From the NCBI GenBank assembly GCA_030490835.1, contig CM059972.1, forward strand, positions 33,397,452 through 33,461,451: a stretch of DNA of 64,000 nucleotides, in the 5' to 3' direction. Positions 34,931 through 45,653 of this stretch are shown in pieces. The notes beneath the pieces are model-generated. The model did not search any database, was not told the origin of the DNA, and was given only the letters and a program-made list of their open reading frames with translations. The stretch's first letter is position 1. Each line of letters opens with the position of its first letter. The position numbers and the translations under genes are program-made. The stretch comes from Annona cherimola. Lineage: Eukaryota > Streptophyta > Magnoliopsida > Magnoliales > Annonaceae.

Positions 34931-36650
34931 TGTTGGTCCCGAGTTAATGGCAATTACCCAAGAGGGGAGGGGTGAATTGGGTATTTAAAAGTTTTCAACT
35001 TAAACAGAAGTTTTATCCCGGATTAATTTAGTCCCCTTTATAAAGAAACAAATGGAAAACAATATGATGCTGAGAGCAGAAATAAAAATTAACAAGCAAG
35101 ATATTATAGTGGTTCAGACAACCCTCCCTACTCCACTCTTCCAAGCTCACACCTCTTGTGACTAGGGTTCCACTATGTATTTCACAAATACAACTAAAGC
35201 CTCTGCTCTCTTCTAGATTCTAGCTCTAGGGGGCATAAACAATACACAGCACAAGTAGGTGACGAGTTCCACTCCAGTCACATACTACTTTGCTTACACT
35301 TGATCTTAGTTACCCAAACTAAATCAAGTTCAATACAACAAGAGAAAATAAAAAAAAGTTTCTACACGTTACTGGTGTGTAGATGCAGATTTGGTGCAGA
35401 GAAGAACTTGTAAAGCAGTTTGAAAGATTCAACGAGCAGCTCTTGACAGTTTGAATGCAGAGTTCTTTTTCTAGATGTTGGCTTGATCACTTAATGCTCT
35501 TAGGAATGGGAGTTATGCTCAATTAATGAAGTTTCAGCTACCCTCTACATTCATCTTGAATGCCTTATATAAATGGTGAGGGAATTTGAACGTTTGGAAG
35601 TAGGTGGCGCGCATTTAATGCGCCAACATTCAAAAAAATTTCGACCGTTGCGACCCAAGTCGTGAGTGGAGTCAACTTTGGGTGCAACTTCACCCAAGTC
35701 GCAGGTGGAGTCCACTTCGGGTGCGATTTCGGCTTTTCACAAATACTTCAAGTTCCATTCTGGGTCGACTCGGTCCTGAACTTGACCCAAGTCGCAGGTG
35801 AAGTTGACTTCGGGTGCGACTTCACTTGTTGTGTTTGCTTGATGAACTTGAACTTCTTTGAAATAATTTTACTTGCTTGAACTTCTTTATATTAATAGTT
35901 CTACCAATAATTTCATTACTTGAAACACAGTATATTCATCCTTGCTTTACGCTCCATGTCTTGAATCTTGAATCCTTGAGTCTTGGTTTTCATAAAAGAA
36001 GTTCAAACGTGTGATCTTGATTCTCCATGATGAATACATGCAATTTTGCTTGCTTTGGACTTGATTTGATCTTCATTGGGCTTAAGTCGAATGATTGGGT
36101 CTACCTGGTCTTCAATTTTACTCAAGTCGAGCATTGAGTCGTCTTGGTCCTGAACTTAGCTCTTTAAGACGTGTTCTGATCAGTTGGAGTCGATGCTGGA
36201 GTCGACTTGATCTACAACTTCACCCAAGTCGCATGTGGAGTCGACTTGGTCTGCAACTTCAATAGCTCTCGTCCTTAATTTCAACGCTGGACAGAAAACG
36301 ACGTTTGAAGTCGATGCTAGAGTCGACTTGGTCTGCGACTTCGCCTAAGTCGCATGCGAAGTCGACTTTGTGTGCGACTTCAGTAGCTCTTGCTCCCAAT
36401 TTCAACGCTGGACGTAAAAACACGTTTGAAGTCAATGCTGGAGTCGACTTGGGGATCGACTTGGTCTAAGTCGATGCCTGAGTCGACTTAGAAATCGACT
36501 TGACCTGTCATGCTTCATTTTCTTCATTTTTATATCCTTTAATCATCTCACAAATATGTTAATAACCAAAACTTACTGAAATTAATTTGTTAATCATTAA
36601 AGCATAGACTTGGCTTGTTTTTCCATTGATTTTAACACATGTTTCCAACA
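34931..36650 (-). repeat. 5' LTR of the Sirevirus
   Basis: This 1720-bp LTR is closely similar to 27892-29579. It keeps an extra block 'ggtggcgcgcatttaatgcg' near 35605-35625 that the 3' LTR lacks. TATA box at 35565-35574 (minus). The TSD copy CAAGT follows at 36651. Confidence 0.93.
35565..35574 (-). promoter_or_regulatory. Sirevirus LTR TATA box (5' LTR copy)
   Basis: The minus strand reads ATTTATATAA. This is the copy that would drive the element. Confidence 0.6.
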
Positions 36651-36655
36651 CAAGT

Positions 36656-37155
36656 TATTCGCCAGTGTATACTCACAGCCCAAAGTCGGCAAAAGAGTTA
36701 TACAGATTGCAAAAGAAAGGATTTGAATATCCAAGTTGGCGAACATGTGTTCGTAAAGGTCACACCATTAAAGGGAGTTATAAGATTTGAAAAAAGGGGT
36801 AAGTTGAATCCTAGGTACATTGGACCATTTGAAGTGTTGGAGAAGATTGAAAAATTGGCCTATAAAATAGCCTTACCTCCGGCACTAGCCTTAGTACACA
36901 ATGTTTTCCATATTTCTATGTTTAGAAAATATATTGCAGATTCAACCCATGTACTGGTAGCAGAAAACCTACCGATCCAGGATCACTTGAACTATGAGGA
37001 AAGACCAATTAGAATATTGGATCATAAGGTACAGAAGCTTCGAAATAGGGAATCGAATATGTAAAGGTTCAATGGACATGGTACTCTGAAAACGAAGCTA
37101 CATGGAAGTTAAAAGAAGAAGTAGAAAGAAAATACCCCCAATTGTTTAAAGGATA
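36656..37155 (+). pseudogene. pol: Tekay integrase C-terminus and chromodomain-like tail
   Basis: The reading resumes after the CAAGT repeat in the integrase tail (VGEHVFVKVTP, KLNPRYIGPFEVLEKI, LALVHNVFHISMFRKY) and continues to a chromodomain-type segment (IRILDHKVQKLRNRE, then VKVQWTWYSENEATWKL and KYPQLF up to the stop near 37155). One base is missing near 37053, which shifts the frame and creates the early stop at 37064. Chromodomains of this group are thought to direct integration to heterochromatin. This is the feature that identifies the element as a chromovirus. Confidence 0.88.
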
Positions 37156-37158
37156 GAC

Positions 37159-37193
37159 GGTTTCGAGACGAAACCTGTTATAAGGGGGGAGGA
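37159..37193 (+). other. Pre-PPT inverted-repeat motif and polypurine tract of Tekay
   Basis: GGTTTCGAGACGAAACC (37159-37175) can fold as a 7-bp stem. The purine run aaggggggagga lies at 37182-37193 and the LTR starts at 37195. The motif is shared with both LARD elements (1336-1352, 15723-15739), where only the loop differs. Confidence 0.85.
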
Positions 37194-37194
37194 T

Positions 37195-40100
37195 TGTGAA
37201 ACCCTGACCTACATAGGATTCATGTATATGCATTTGAATGATTCATGTATGATTTGATTGAATTATGAATGATTTATTTACAATTTTGATGATTTGTTGC
37301 AATTAGGACAGTGGTTATGAATGATGATTAAATTAATCATTATAAGTCAATGTGGGTTAATATGAATAAAGTGGCCTAATGAGGGTTGAAAAGTATTAGT
37401 GTTCCATGAAAAATTAATTTAATTTCCATGATGTGATTAATGGAAACTCAAAGGCTAATTATAGAGTTAAGTTAGAAAATGTTAGAAAATTTACAACTTG
37501 ACGCCTGTAAGGCGGATTAAAATGAAAATTGAAAGAGAAACACATAATTTCGTGCTTAACCTTATGGAAAGGTTATATTATGAAAATATTGATGAGATTA
37601 GGGTGAAAATCAAGTATTACCATCCAAAATCCAAAGATGACTTCAGATGATCATAACTTGAGCTAGAAAATCGGATGGAGACGAAATTTGAACTGAACGG
37701 TTAAAATTATGAGATCAATGCAATGAGAGGGTTAGATTAAGCTAAATGATTTGGGTATTAAGCTTGCACGAAAAAGGTGGAGCACCTTTAACTTATGCAC
37801 AAAAAAGTACCCTTACATTTATGTTAAATTGTAAAGGGATTAAATGCATTATTAATGGCACAAAATATGTGTAAAAAGGGGGTAAATTGGAGGGTATTTT
37901 ATGAATTACTAAAAATGAAAAAAATCCATGAAAATATCTTATGAATAAATGCTAATTTAAGGAACTAATATACTAGCTCAAAAGAGCATAGCATGGGTGG
38001 CACCCATGGGACATCCAAGCAACCTTTAACTTGGACTTTTATGATTTTTGTCAATATAAAATATATAACTAAGTTAGCTAGGGAGAAAAGGTGCATAAAT
38101 AAAAATACATTCATGTGAAAAATTACGGCAACAAATGTCAAAATCAGTAGCATATTAATGTGATGAATAGTGGATAGCAAGGTACGATGCACAAGTGGAC
38201 GTCTAAGGGGGCATTGAGCTTGATATTTTTTGATTTTTCTTGATGCTAAATGGATATTTAAATGAGATATTAGTTAGGGTATATAAATTTCCATTAATTA
38301 AAGCTGCAAATGGTGGAGAAAATTGCAAACAAGCAGTTAAAAGTGGACGTGATGTACGGACAGCAACATGGGTATACAATTGAACTGATTTTGTGAATTT
38401 TGAATTATCATAATTACATAATTTACTAGGGTAATATGGTGACAACACAACAAGGGATAGACATGTATTGAAATGACCTCAAATCATGTGCTAAATGTTG
38501 GCCCAAAAATCTATATTATAAGTATATGTTGAAGCACACATGGGACGCCCATTTGAATGAAAAAAGAAACAAAGGAAACATACCCAAAAAGAGGGCAGCA
38601 AGGGGATGTACATATTTTCCAGCAAAAAAAGAAGAAGAAGGGAAGAAAAGGAGAAGGAAAAAAGAAGGAGAAAAAGGAGAAAGAAAGGAGGAGAACCAAC
38701 CTTGGTTAGCTTGAATCAAAGTTTACAACAATCAAGTAAGTATACATGATATATTAGGTTCTTCAATTCTATGTTTTCTACTTCAATTTATGAGTCATAA
38801 ATATGATTTATAATGAACCCTTAAAGGATGAATAATGATGCTCTTGATTAGAGTATTGAATGAGGATTTAATGATAAGTATGCAATCAAGGGTTTAAGAA
38901 GAAGAAAATGGTGATTAGAGTTGAATATGAGTGTTAAACTTAGCTGAAATTTGCTTAAACTCATAAATGATGTTGCTATTTTGATGTGTTATTATAATTA
39001 CATGATGATTCATTATTAGATGGATTATATATGTTGATTTAGGCATAAGTTATGAATTTTAGAAAGAATGTGAATTAGGGTTACCATATAACCCGATTTT
39101 CATGTTTCTATGTTGATAATTATATATGAATTAGCCTAAATTAATTATGGATGATTAAGAGGGTATAATACTCTAAACCTAGGGTACTTTGGATGTTCAA
39201 AATGGGTTAGAAAAGATTTCCCTAAACCTAATTTTTAGGGGCATACTTGTGGACGTCCAAAGTAAGGGCGAAAAGGATACCCTACAATACATATGAAGTT
39301 GCTGTTTTCTAACCTACCAATATATGGACTTTAAACATGCCATAATATCCTAAATTTGGGTTAAGAAAAGTGTGATTAGTTTCTGGAATTAAATGATTAA
39401 AAATATGCTTAGAGATAAGTATCAAAAGGGACATTGAAAGTGTATAAAAAGGGTCCCATAGTTGCTGTTTTGGAACCCTATGATTAGTGGATAAAATTTT
39501 CATAAAAATATACTAAGTGAAGTGTTAATTAAGGTGTATAATCACGCTGAATTAGAAGATAAGTTTCTGATTTGGAAAATTTTAAGAAACACATGAATTA
39601 TGTGTTATGAAATGGACATATATTAACAGATAGGCATGAGAAAATGATAAATGATTTATGTGAATTTTTAAAATGAAAAAATAGATTAAAATATGATGAA
39701 AAACACGGATTATGTTACTTTTTTGGTCAATAATGATAATCCCTAAATTTTGAGAATAATATATGAAGTTTAGGACATCAATTAAGTGCTTAAGAATGAG
39801 CACAATGTGTGAATTGTGAAAAATATGTGAAAAATGATAAGTTGGAGGTTTATTACTTCATATGGTGTCTAATGAATGACTAATCAATGTGTTATGATAT
39901 ATATATGAATGTTACCCGAAATATGGGTATTGAACATGTGATGTAATAAATGGTTTGATGCATAAGTACGTTGTGTATGCACACCTGACTTGGAATTCAA
40001 ATGGGTTATGAATATTAATGAAAATGGGTTGGAAAACTAAGTTGAATACAAATGAAATTTATATGAATGCTATGTCATTCTTACATGCATAGACAAAGGT

Positions 40101-41210
40101 GAAGAAAAAGTTGACCCGAAAAGCTCACGTGACCAATGTAAGCCAGCAATATTTTTAAAATGATTTTTTTCTTAAAATATTATTAAATAATTGCAAATGA
40201 TATTCCAACTGCTTTTATTTATTTAGCAAATGATATTTGAATTTATTTCTAAGGTATTTAGGGATGGTCAATCCTTAGTTCAATATGTGTTTGCTAATTG
40301 AGTTACATAACTGCTTTGTTAAAAATTTATAAAAAATACTGTCCTATGAATTTATGTAAAATAAATCATGCTAGCATGTCAAGAATGGTTCATGTGAACA
40401 AAGCATGAGGTCCACCTGAAAGGTGTAAGCGGACTGATTGTCCTCCTTTGGTGTGACTAAGTCGCTAAGATAAGCCAAGGGCCGGCGGCGCCTTCCTGAA
40501 ATGGGAAAAGATGAAGACGGACGGTTGTCTGACTAGCTTCCATCCTATGATATCATGCATTGTATTGCATTGTCATGATATACTCTCGAGGGGGTATAAT
40601 GTTGCTTTTCAAGATATTTTAAATAAAAAGATTTCTGCTCCGTAGGTAGTTGATCACTTGATAAGTCTCCTACTAAATGGAGAGAAATGCTTTTCAACAA
40701 TATGCCTTCAAAATGAATTGATTGAAATATATACGACTTGCATATTGAGTTTTTAATTCACATTTTGTTTTCCAAACCCATAGACAGGTGAAGGAATGGG
40801 AAGGACAAAGGAGCAAAATTTGGCATGGAAGAACGAAAAACTTGATGATTTATTATAAGTGACACTTATGGTGATGGAATGTAATATGACTTGGTATTTG
40901 TTATTTTGAAGAACGTATGTGATTTATGTTAAGACTTGTGCTTTATGAACAAATAACAATGGATGATGGACATTTTATGAATTTCTACGATTATATATGA
41001 TATAAAAATGTGTATATCAAGGCAAAGATAGCTTGAATGGGCACTTGATGAAAAATTTTATAAAATTAATTCTTAAGGAATTATAATTAACTGGATAAAT
41101 ATCCATTAAATCCCACCATGTGACAGGGCAACAACCCTGATCACATTTACCAGTCAATAATGATCCCGAGGTAAAGGTCAGGATGTGACACTCGAGTTGG
41201 GGGTGCCACA
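37195..41210 (+). mobile_element. 3' LTR of the Tekay element
   Basis: A 4016-bp LTR starts TGTGAAACCCTGACC and ends ggggtgccaca. It belongs to the same superfamily as LTR1 (shared blocks such as 'gttgctgttttggaaccc' near 39460 and the hairpin at 41118-41146) but is diverged. A purine-rich stretch lies at 38620-38700 and a TATA-like 'tctatattataagta' near 38510. No gene inside. Next to its end starts the Athila-like host sequence; its TSD partner is not in the window because the left half of the element is lost. Confidence 0.85.
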
Positions 41211-41569
41211 TAAGGATTAATGAACTTGGATTAGCAAATCGCTGCACGATCTAATGAAACGGAACCAATGCGATATAGTTTAGATTCAAGGATTCCGAAC
41301 TATCCATCTGCCATCCCCAATTGATAACTCCTTTTTAGGATTCTAGTTGTTCCGTTAAACTCTTTTCTATTTTCTTATTGCAATTGATAGAATTAGTTTT
41401 AAGTTTGAAATCCAAATTCCCTACTCACCGAAAGCAACTAAACTAATTGATAATCCTAGTTAGATCATTTCCTCGTGGGAATGATACTCTACTCGCTCTT
41501 TATTACTTGATCGTCATGTATACTTGCGTTAAAACGAGCGATTTAATCAGATATATACGCAGCTCGTCA
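41211..41569 (+). mobile_element. 3' part of the 5' LTR of the host Athila-like element
   Basis: It aligns with the end of the LTR at 43019-44578: 'gatactctactc.c.ctttatta', 'cgtatacttgcgt' and 'atatacgcagctc.tca' occur in both. It ends GCTCGTCA at 41569, followed by an Asp-type primer site. The left part of this LTR was separated by the Tekay insertion and is not in the window. Confidence 0.82.
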
Positions 41570-41575
41570 AGTTTT

Positions 41576-41593
41576 TGACGCTATTGCCGGGGA
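41576..41593 (+). other. Primer binding site, Asp tRNA type (host Athila-like element)
   Basis: TGACGCTATTGCCGGGGA differs at three positions from TGGCGCCGTTGCCGGGGA, the complement of the 3' end of plant tRNA-Asp. All three are G-to-A or C-to-T changes. Asp priming is typical of Athila and Tat elements. Confidence 0.82.
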
Positions 41594-41733
41594 ATTGGTA
41601 TAACTAATTATTGTTAGTTTAATTGCTTTCTTTTATAATTTAGTAAATATAGTTCATTTTTATAATTTCTTTGGTTTATAATTTTTTTGCTAGTTTCAAT
41701 TGAATTGGTTTTTGTAGGGTTAATTATTTTTGC

Positions 41734-42311
41734 ATGCGCCAAGGCAGGGCCGGAATGAAGATCGTTATTCCATTTGATCCGGAATCGGAGAGAACCTATC
41801 TAAGAAGGCGTCGCAAGAGCTGGGAAGCCAGAAGTCAATAGTATACCATGGAGCGTATTGGGAATCAGGACGAGAACATTCATGCCAACCAACACAGAAA
41901 CCAAAGGGTTGAGGTTCTAATTCATCCACCACAAGACAATTTGGACCAACCCATTTGGTATCTCATTGCGCTGGGACAAAATGCAGTTCAAACTAGCATT
42001 GTACCTCCTCCTATCGATACCAATAATTTTGAAATAAAGCCGGTGGTATTCCAAATGCTCTAGTCCATTGGGCAGTTTGGAGGATTGTCTTCTGAAGATC
42101 CACACTGCCATCTGCAGAATTTACTGCAGATCATGAACATGTTCAAGCAGAATGGAGTCTCCGATGAAGCAATGCGGCTACAAACTTTCCCATTTTCACT
42201 AAGGGATAAAGCTTCAGAGTGGCTGGATTCTTTGCCACCAAACTCTGTCAATACGTGAAATGACTTGGCTCAGAAGTTTCTGAAGAAATATTTTCTGCCT
42301 ACTAAGTTAGC
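41734..42311 (+). pseudogene. gag: Host Athila-like gag, N-terminal part
   Basis: From ATG at 41734 the frame reads IPFDPESERTYLRRRRKSW, an Athila gag N-terminus, then crosses in-frame stops at 41839 (TAG), 42061 (TAG) and 42256 (TGA) without leaving frame. Capsid sequence follows: FEIKPVVFQML, DPHCHLQNLLQIMNMFKQNGVS, LQTFPFSLRDKASEWLDSLP, AQKFLKKYF. Each stop is one transition from the Gln or Trp codon seen in relatives. The frame is cut at 42311 by the reversed solo LTR and resumes at 52952 in the same sense. It is homologous to the gag at 60640. Confidence 0.87.
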
Positions 42312-43018
42312 TGTGGCGCCCCAAACCGAGCTCCACATCCTAGCCCTTACCTGGGGATCGTATTGATTGGTAAACGTGATCAGGATTGTTGCCCTGTCAC
42401 ACGGTGGGTTTTAACGGTGTTTAACCGATATAATATTTCCTCATATTAACATCTCAACCATATCTAATTTATTCCCAACTCATTCATAACTAAGCCATTC
42501 AAATTCATTTAACACATTTGCATAACCTGATGTTCAACCAACATTTCAACTTTTGCCTATATCAGATGTCACTGCATGTATGTATCACAGTCATCAATAT
42601 AAAAATTCGAATAGATTACATCTATTCAACATAAAACACTTCATATAGTTTACAACCATTTCACATGAGTTTTCTTGGCCAAAAAATTCTAAAGTTTTCC
42701 ATTGATTCCTTAAGCTGGCTCTTGCTCCTTCGCCATATCCTGTCCATCACCTGTCTTTGGGTTTGGAAAACAAAATCGTAAGTCGAAACTCAATATGCAA
42801 GCTATTTGCAATGTACAGGCAAATTATTTCAAGCATCATTTTGCTTTTAAAACCAACTTGGAAAGCAACTTATACCTTGTCTAAAGGTATATCTTAAAAA
42901 CATGAAATCCTGTACCCATTACGAGAACCTTATGCATAATGCCATATGAAAACATGAACATATATACCATTTTCCCCTTAGGATGGAAGCTAGCCAGGCG
43001 AACATCTGTCAGGTTAAC

Positions 43019-44578
43019 TGGTAACTCATAAAAATACGAGCTATCATGGCCTATTTTAGACTATTTTTGCGTGTTAGTCCAAGAGATTAGGTTTAGTTTG
43101 CATCCATTTAGCTAAATTTTCACTCGCTTTGCATTTTAGGAGCATTATGTAGTTTTTACGCATTTTTAGTATAAATTAGGCATTTTAAGTCCATTTATTT
43201 ATTTTATGTAATTTTTACAAGAAGGACGGAGAATTACAAGCACGCGAGCGAGTCGAATGCAAAACAGAGCCAATTGAAGGGGCACAGGGTTGGCGCCCAG
43301 GCGCCGCCCAGTGGTGCCCAGGTGCAATTCTACAGGCATTTTCCAGAATCTCCAACACGCAAGCAAAGTTCTAAAGTTTTTTGAAGTCACAAGTCACATT
43401 GATTCCAGGGAGTTGGAGCCTAGGCGCCAAGGCATGAAGTCCTAGGGTTTCCAGAAAGGTTTCTAAGTTACGCAGCTCTAGAGAGATGGCACCTAGGCGC
43501 CAATACGCATCCGTACGCGCGCGGATTTCTGCACATGTGCTGCACAAGCTACCCATTATAAATAGAAACCTAGGGCTGCTTGCAAAGGGGTTCCGGAGGC
43601 CATAAGGAGAGACCAAAATAGGGAGTAGTTGCTGGGGAGAAAAGGAGGAAACCAAAGCTTCAAGGAAGGAGAGAAGAGCAAGTGGAGATCCAAGCCATCA
43701 CCGTAAAATCCATTGAGTTTCATCTCCTCTTCTCATCTATCTCTACCTGTTTGTTATTCTCCTTGCCTGGGATGATTATAAACTCAATTCTAATGGGAAT
43801 TGAAGTCATGTTTATGGGGTGAACCTTCCTATAGTGGGAGATATGTAGGATTTGAATTCATAGCTTATGATATTTGGTTTTCTTATGCTTGAATTAATAA
43901 TATAGTTGTGCTCTGACATATGTTGCTTTAGATTACCTTTATATATTATACTTAATGCGTTTACAAGCTTTGCAACATTGTGGATTGATCTAATATTCAG
44001 ATTCATGCTTAGAAAAGTGGGATTTGAATGAGATCCATATATAAGGCACAGGTATTCTAACTCATGTTGTGTTAGATGTTAATATGGATAGGAATATACC
44101 TATTAACCCTGTGTAATCATGATTAGGTTATATGGTTATCAACCTTGTTTTACTTGTATGCATGGGAACATAGCACATGACTAAAACTTGGTTAGGTTTG
44201 TATGTGTTGGAAGACATATATGAATATGAATGAACCTAGATTAGTAATCTCTGCACAATTAACTTAATTGAAACCAAATAACATAGCTATGATTCAATGA
44301 ATTCATATTCCCACCTATCTTAATCATCTCAAGGCAATATCAGCAACATCTATACCACTCTGGTCATTTACTGCTTTGCTTAGTTTAGTTTAATTCGATT
44401 CTTTGAAACCAAATCTCATTCCTTTTACCAATTCACTTAGACAATTGAGATTTAAGGTGCTAATCCATTTAACACAATCCTCGTGGGAACGATACTCTAC
44501 TCACACTTTATTACTTGACACGACACGTATACTTGCGTAAATAGCGAGCAATTTAATAGACATATACGCAGCTCATCA
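43019..44578 (+). repeat. 5' LTR of the RT-less Athila derivative
   Basis: 1560 bp, starting TGGTAACTCATAAAAA and ending gcagctcatca. It contains three GGCGCC-rich near-palindromes (43292-43305, 43413-43430, 43489-43502) and a TATA box at 43557-43564 (TATAAATA), about 540 bases from the LTR start. Confidence 0.92.
43557..43564 (+). promoter_or_regulatory. LTR core promoter (TATA box)
   Basis: TATAAATA in 'cccattataaatagaaacc', identical in the 3' LTR at 48622-48629. Confidence 0.65.
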
Positions 44579-44732
44579 AATTTTTGGCGTCGTTGCCAGG
44601 AATTGATTTAAACTTAGTACCTGAAAATTTCAATTATCTTATGTGAATGTGTACATATTATACATAGTTTTTCATTTCTTTATTTGTTTTTGATAAAAGT
44701 TTATTTCAGTGGTCTTTTCTCTGCAATTTTCA

Positions 44733-45653
44733 ATGGCTTCAAATGCTTACCATTGGCAAAATATAGAATTTCCAATACCAAACACAATGGGTTTCCATGA
44801 GTATGACAATACATGGGCACCTCCAGCTCAATTTGCAGGTTTTCACAATCAAATGTAGGATATGGATAAATTTTATTCAACTTATTATGATTTGTGTGGA
44901 GGCGAGGGACATTTAATCAATCAATGCATGTATTACTCAGCATCCATGGGTTATCTTAATCATTCAAGTGATGCACGTGACAACTATAGAGACCCACAAT
45001 CAGATAATGTGATATCGATAGGATTTCAAGCATATCAAGCAGGGGAGCCATCACCACCTGAAACCAAGCCAGCTTTGGAGGACATGTTCATGCAATTCAT
45101 GAAGAGCCAAATGCAATTTAATGATAACATGTAGAAATAGGTGGAGCAATTGGCTACCGCACTCCAATACCGGCATCAAGAAGCATTTTTCGGTCGTATA
45201 GAAGAAATTTCAAAAAAAGATGAGTTGGAACAGGGCTGGGAAGTCACTTCGAGTATTAATGAAGATATATCAATCGATGTGATAGAGCAACCTGTACCTC
45301 AACATGTTCTTGAACAAGTGGCCGAGCTAATGGAAAGCCAGGAAGGGGAAGAAGAAATTGACGAAGAAATAGAGGTTGATATAGTGGAGAAAGTTGGAAA
45401 TTATCATATCAACACTCCTCTAATTTGTCTTCCTGAAATTCAAGTATAACAAGACTTAATCGATCAATGCAAAGCCTTGGAAAGCAACGTCTTGAAGCCA
45501 TCATTTGTTCAAGACCCTGAAAACCTCTTTTATAGTCTCTATGAAATTCATGAAAGGAGGCTAACTGATCCATTTGAAGAGGCTAAGAAGAGATCTGAAC
45601 TTCCAGTGCACAATCCGCATGGAAGGAAATTCGATAGAGCGGGAATTGGCTAA
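44733..45653 (+). pseudogene. Gag-like plus acidic-module ORF of the RT-less Athila derivative
   Basis: One frame runs 306 codons from ATG (MASNAYHWQN) to TAA at 45651, broken only by stops at 44856, 45132, 45138 and 45447, all TAG or TAA and all one transition from a Gln codon. Near residue 50 is a zinc-knuckle remnant C-GGEG-H-LINQ-C whose first cysteine position reads tyrosine. Then a gag C-terminal helix region (MFMQFMKSQMQF..NM, VEQLATALQ), then an acidic stretch (EGEEEIDEEIEVDIVEKV) and LFYSLYEIHERR...AKKRSELP. The capsid domain and protease are absent. The second half matches 56760-57160 of the host element. Function unknown; packaging role is a guess. Confidence 0.75.

Larger units (their letters stand above)
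27892..36650 (-). mobile_element. Full-length Ty1/copia Sirevirus, TSD CAAGT
   Basis: This 8759-bp element lies on the minus strand with both LTRs (27892-29579 and 34931-36650), each TG...CA, and a perfect 5-bp TSD CAAGT (27887-27891, 36651-36655). On the minus strand the order is 5' LTR, Met primer site, gag with zinc knuckle, protease, integrase, reverse transcriptase, RNase H, polypurine tract, 3' LTR. The pol order (integrase before RT) defines copia. The long gag, 1.7-kb LTRs with repeated palindromic words and the integrase and RT sequences fit the Sirevirus (SIRE/Maximus) branch. Coding parts are broken by stops and frameshifts. It is inserted in Tekay integrase. Confidence 0.93.
22535..41210 (+). 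mobile_element. Tekay/Del-type chromovirus, 5'-truncated and carrying two nested insertions
   Basis: The element's own sequence is 22535-24469, 27567-27891 and 36656-41210. The order is reverse transcriptase, RNase H, integrase, chromodomain-like tail, polypurine tract and 3' LTR. This gene order and the C-terminal tail place it in the chromovirus branch of Ty3/gypsy, closest by eye to Tekay/Del. Gag, protease and the 5' LTR are missing. A solo Athila-type LTR (TSD GAGAC) and a minus-strand Sirevirus (TSD CAAGT) split the integrase. Many stops, two frameshifts and an altered catalytic residue show that it is dead. Confidence 0.88.
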
